A stretch of DNA of 64,000 nucleotides, taken from contig CANQBC010000003.1 of the NCBI GenBank assembly GCA_947589225.1, positions 88,889 through 152,888 of the forward strand, read 5' to 3'. The position numbers were made by a program, and so were the translations under genes. Origin of the DNA: an uncultured Oscillospiraceae bacterium. Its GTDB lineage: Bacteria; Bacillota; Clostridia; Oscillospirales; Oscillospiraceae. Shown here in pieces: positions 60,475 to 64,000 of the stretch; within the stretch, counting starts at the first letter, position 1; each line of letters opens with the position of its first letter. Below the pieces are notes generated by a model. It did not search any database, had not been told where the DNA came from, and saw only the letters and a program-made list of their open reading frames with translations.

Positions 60475-61983
60475 ATGAAAAAAGTGTTACGTCGGGCCGT
60501 GGCCGTTATTCCGGCCGTTGCCCTCCAGATCCTGTTATATCTGCTGCTGTTTACATGGCTCAAGCCCTGGGCCACGGGGATAAGCATCGTGCTGGGCGTG
60601 CTGTCGCTCCTTCTCGTGTTGTATCTCATGACCAAGAGGGACGAGAGCACCTACCGCATTTTATGGCTGGTGCTGGTACTCACCTTTCCGCTGCCCGGGG
60701 CGCTCTTGTATCTCATCCTCGGCAACAAGCGCTCCATGGCGCCGATACGCAAGAGGATCGCCAGAACTCCGCCGCTCCCGCCGGAGGAGGACGCCTCCGG
60801 CCCGCTCTTTGAGGAGCTGGAGCGGGAGGACAGACGTCTTGCTCAGACGCTGCGGCGTGTGCAGAGGCAGACCGGCCTGCCCCTGCGCCGGGGCCGCGAG
60901 ACGGAGTACTATCCCCTGGGCGACGATATGTTCCCCAGAATGCTGGAGGAGCTTGAAAAAGCGGAGAAGTTCATTTTTGTCGAGTACCTGATCATTGAGA
61001 ACGGGCTTTTCTGGGACTCCCTCACCGAGATCATGGCCCGGAAGGCCGCCCAGGGCGTGGATGTGCGCGTCATGTACGACGACCTGGGGAGCATCTCCAC
61101 CTACACCGGTAAAAACGCGGAGGAGCTGCGGAAAAAGGGGATCCAATGCGTCGCTTTCAACCCGCTCCTCTTTGTCAGCGGAACGCTAAGCTGCCGTACG
61201 CACCGGAAAATGCTGATCATCGACGGCAAGACCGCTTTCAGCGGCGGCGTGAATCTGGCGGACGAGTACATAAATCACATTACCCGCTTCGGACACTGGA
61301 AGGACATCGGCTTCATGGTCCGGGGTGAGGCCGCCCGGAGCTTTACGCGGATGTTCGCGGAGTTTTGGAACGCCTTTACAAAAGATCCCGTGCCGGTGGA
61401 GTACCTGTCCGCCCCCGTGGACGCTTCGGACATCCGGGACGGAATGGTTCTGCCTTACTACGATTCCCCCCTGCGCCCCGAGGGAACCACAAACGAGCTC
61501 TATATCGATTTTCTGGCCCAGGCGGAGGATCACGCCTGGTTCTACACCCCCTACCTCCTCCCTGGGGAGGCGTTGGTGGACGCGCTCGTGCGCGCCGCGC
61601 GGCGGGGCGTGGACGTACGGATCATCACGCCGGGGATCCCGGACAAGAAGATCGTCTACCGCATGACCCGCAGCTTCTACCCGGTGCTTATGGAGGCCGG
61701 CGTGAAGATCTACGAGTACACCCCCGGTTTTCTCCACGCCAAGGCGTGTCTGGTGGACGGCAAGGTGGGCGCTGTGGGCACGGTGAACCTGGACTACCGC
61801 AGCCTCTTTTTGCAGTTTGAGAACAACACGGTGTTCTATAAGTCGTCGCTCCTTGAAAGTCTCCGGGCTGACTTCTTGGAGACCCAGTCCAAGTGCCGGG
61901 AGAGGAAGCTTGACGATTTGGGGATCACCTTCTGGAAATGGCTCGTCGACGGCTTCCTGCGCCTGGTGGCGCCCTTGTGCTGA
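60475..61983 (+). CDS. cls: Cardiolipin synthase
   Basis: The 502-residue phospholipase D family enzyme has two N-terminal helices and two HKD motifs: THRKMLIIDGKTAFSGGVNL and FLHAKACLVDGKVGAVGTVN. It joins two phosphatidylglycerols or related lipids. GGAGGAAG lies just before the ATG. The gene is complete and separately placed after a 250-base gap. Confidence 0.95.
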   Translation: MKKVLRRAVAVIPAVALQILLYLLLFTWLKPWATGISIVLGVLSLLLVLYLMTKRDESTYRILWLVLVLTFPLPGALLYLILGNKRSMAPIRKRIARTPPLPPEEDASGPLFEELEREDRRLAQTLRRVQRQTGLPLRRGRETEYYPLGDDMFPRMLEELEKAEKFIFVEYLIIENGLFWDSLTEIMARKAAQGVDVRVMYDDLGSISTYTGKNAEELRKKGIQCVAFNPLLFVSGTLSCRTHRKMLIIDGKTAFSGGVNLADEYINHITRFGHWKDIGFMVRGEAARSFTRMFAEFWNAFTKDPVPVEYLSAPVDASDIRDGMVLPYYDSPLRPEGTTNELYIDFLAQAEDHAWFYTPYLLPGEALVDALVRAARRGVDVRIITPGIPDKKIVYRMTRSFYPVLMEAGVKIYEYTPGFLHAKACLVDGKVGAVGTVNLDYRSLFLQFENNTVFYKSSLLESLRADFLETQSKCRERKLDDLGITFWKWLVDGFLRLVAPLC

Positions 61984-62112
61984 CAATTGTTTGTTCGTAT
62001 CCGTAAACGGCGGCATGCTCTTCCTGAGCATGCCGCCGCAGTCTGTCGGGAAGTTCGAAAACGAGGATCGCGCGGGACATGCGCCCCGCGTTGTCCTTTT
62101 TCAATAGATCGA

Positions 62113-62138
62113 GGGGGCAGGACTTTTGTCCTGCCCCC
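62113..62138 (-). terminator. Terminator between cls and PFOR
   Basis: GGGGGCAGGAC and GTCCTGCCCCC form an 11-bp stem around TTTT. The genes converge here, so it may serve both. Confidence 0.8.
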
Positions 62139-62234
62139 TTCAGTTTTACCGTATGGCCCTGCCCTGACTCACGTCGGTTTCCCCGTCACACGGGGCCGGG
62201 GCGTTTGGCCTGAAAATATTCCTTTATATGGGGA

Positions 62235-64000
<1,766 letters not shown>

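Overview
The window is 64 kb of GC-rich chromosome from an anaerobic, endospore-forming member of the Clostridia. It most resembles the Oscillospiraceae (Oscillibacter/Flavonifractor-like gut bacteria). The evidence is spo0A, spoIVB, the complete spoIIIAA-AH operon and spoIID for sporulation; pyruvate:ferredoxin oxidoreductase, acetate kinase and rubrerythrin for anaerobic fermentative life; Gram-positive style T-box and L10 leaders; and many short interspersed hairpin repeats. The family-level placement is inference from gene content and repeat style. I see no rRNA, tRNA, CRISPR array, insertion sequence or prophage.

Layout. 1-9.7 kb: a truncated lipoprotein gene, nnrD, an M3 oligopeptidase, spo0A, spoIVB, a spore-type M14 peptidase, and the tsaE-tsaB-upp-small membrane protein operon. 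10-28.7 kb: a long plus-strand block spoIIIAA-AH, yqhY-like, nusB, tsaD paralogue, xseA, xseB, ispA, OLE RNA, oapA, dxs, tlyA, nadK, argR, recN and an Fe-S aldo/keto reductase. 28.7-31.2 kb: a Tyr T-box leader over a zinc-ribbon gene, then tyrS and a nitroreductase. 31.3-43.3 kb: housekeeping genes on both strands (MIF family, amidohydrolase, ackA, tmcAL, spoIID, rplJL with its leader, rubrerythrin, a cation/Ca2+ exchanger, DUF308) separated by repeat-filled gaps. 43.4-57.5 kb: surface and carbohydrate functions: an SLH protein, an orphan solute-binding lipoprotein with a hybrid sensor kinase, and a starch/maltodextrin locus (triple CBM26-like surface protein, binding protein, two permeases, GH13 enzyme, two LacI-type regulators). 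57.6-64 kb: a CmpB-type membrane protein, an ExbB/ExbD-like three-gene cassette, cardiolipin synthase and the C-terminal half of PFOR.

Two things stand out. First, the ispA-dxs interval holds its own strong promoter, about 640 nt of structured non-coding sequence and an OapA-type membrane protein gene. That is the hallmark arrangement of the OLE RNA ribonucleoprotein system. Second, the larger intergenic gaps carry copies of a modular structured element: a variable hairpin, GGAGGAG, a two-helix domain ending GACGACGA, then a long hairpin followed by GCACGTTCCCC. Its helices keep their pairing while changing sequence between copies, which is the signature of a selected RNA or single-stranded DNA fold. 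I do not recognise it as a named family. Copies lie inside the spoIIIA operon and antisense between OLE RNA and oapA. One copy is nested inside another, and one lies within a MITE-like element with about 30-bp terminal inverted repeats.
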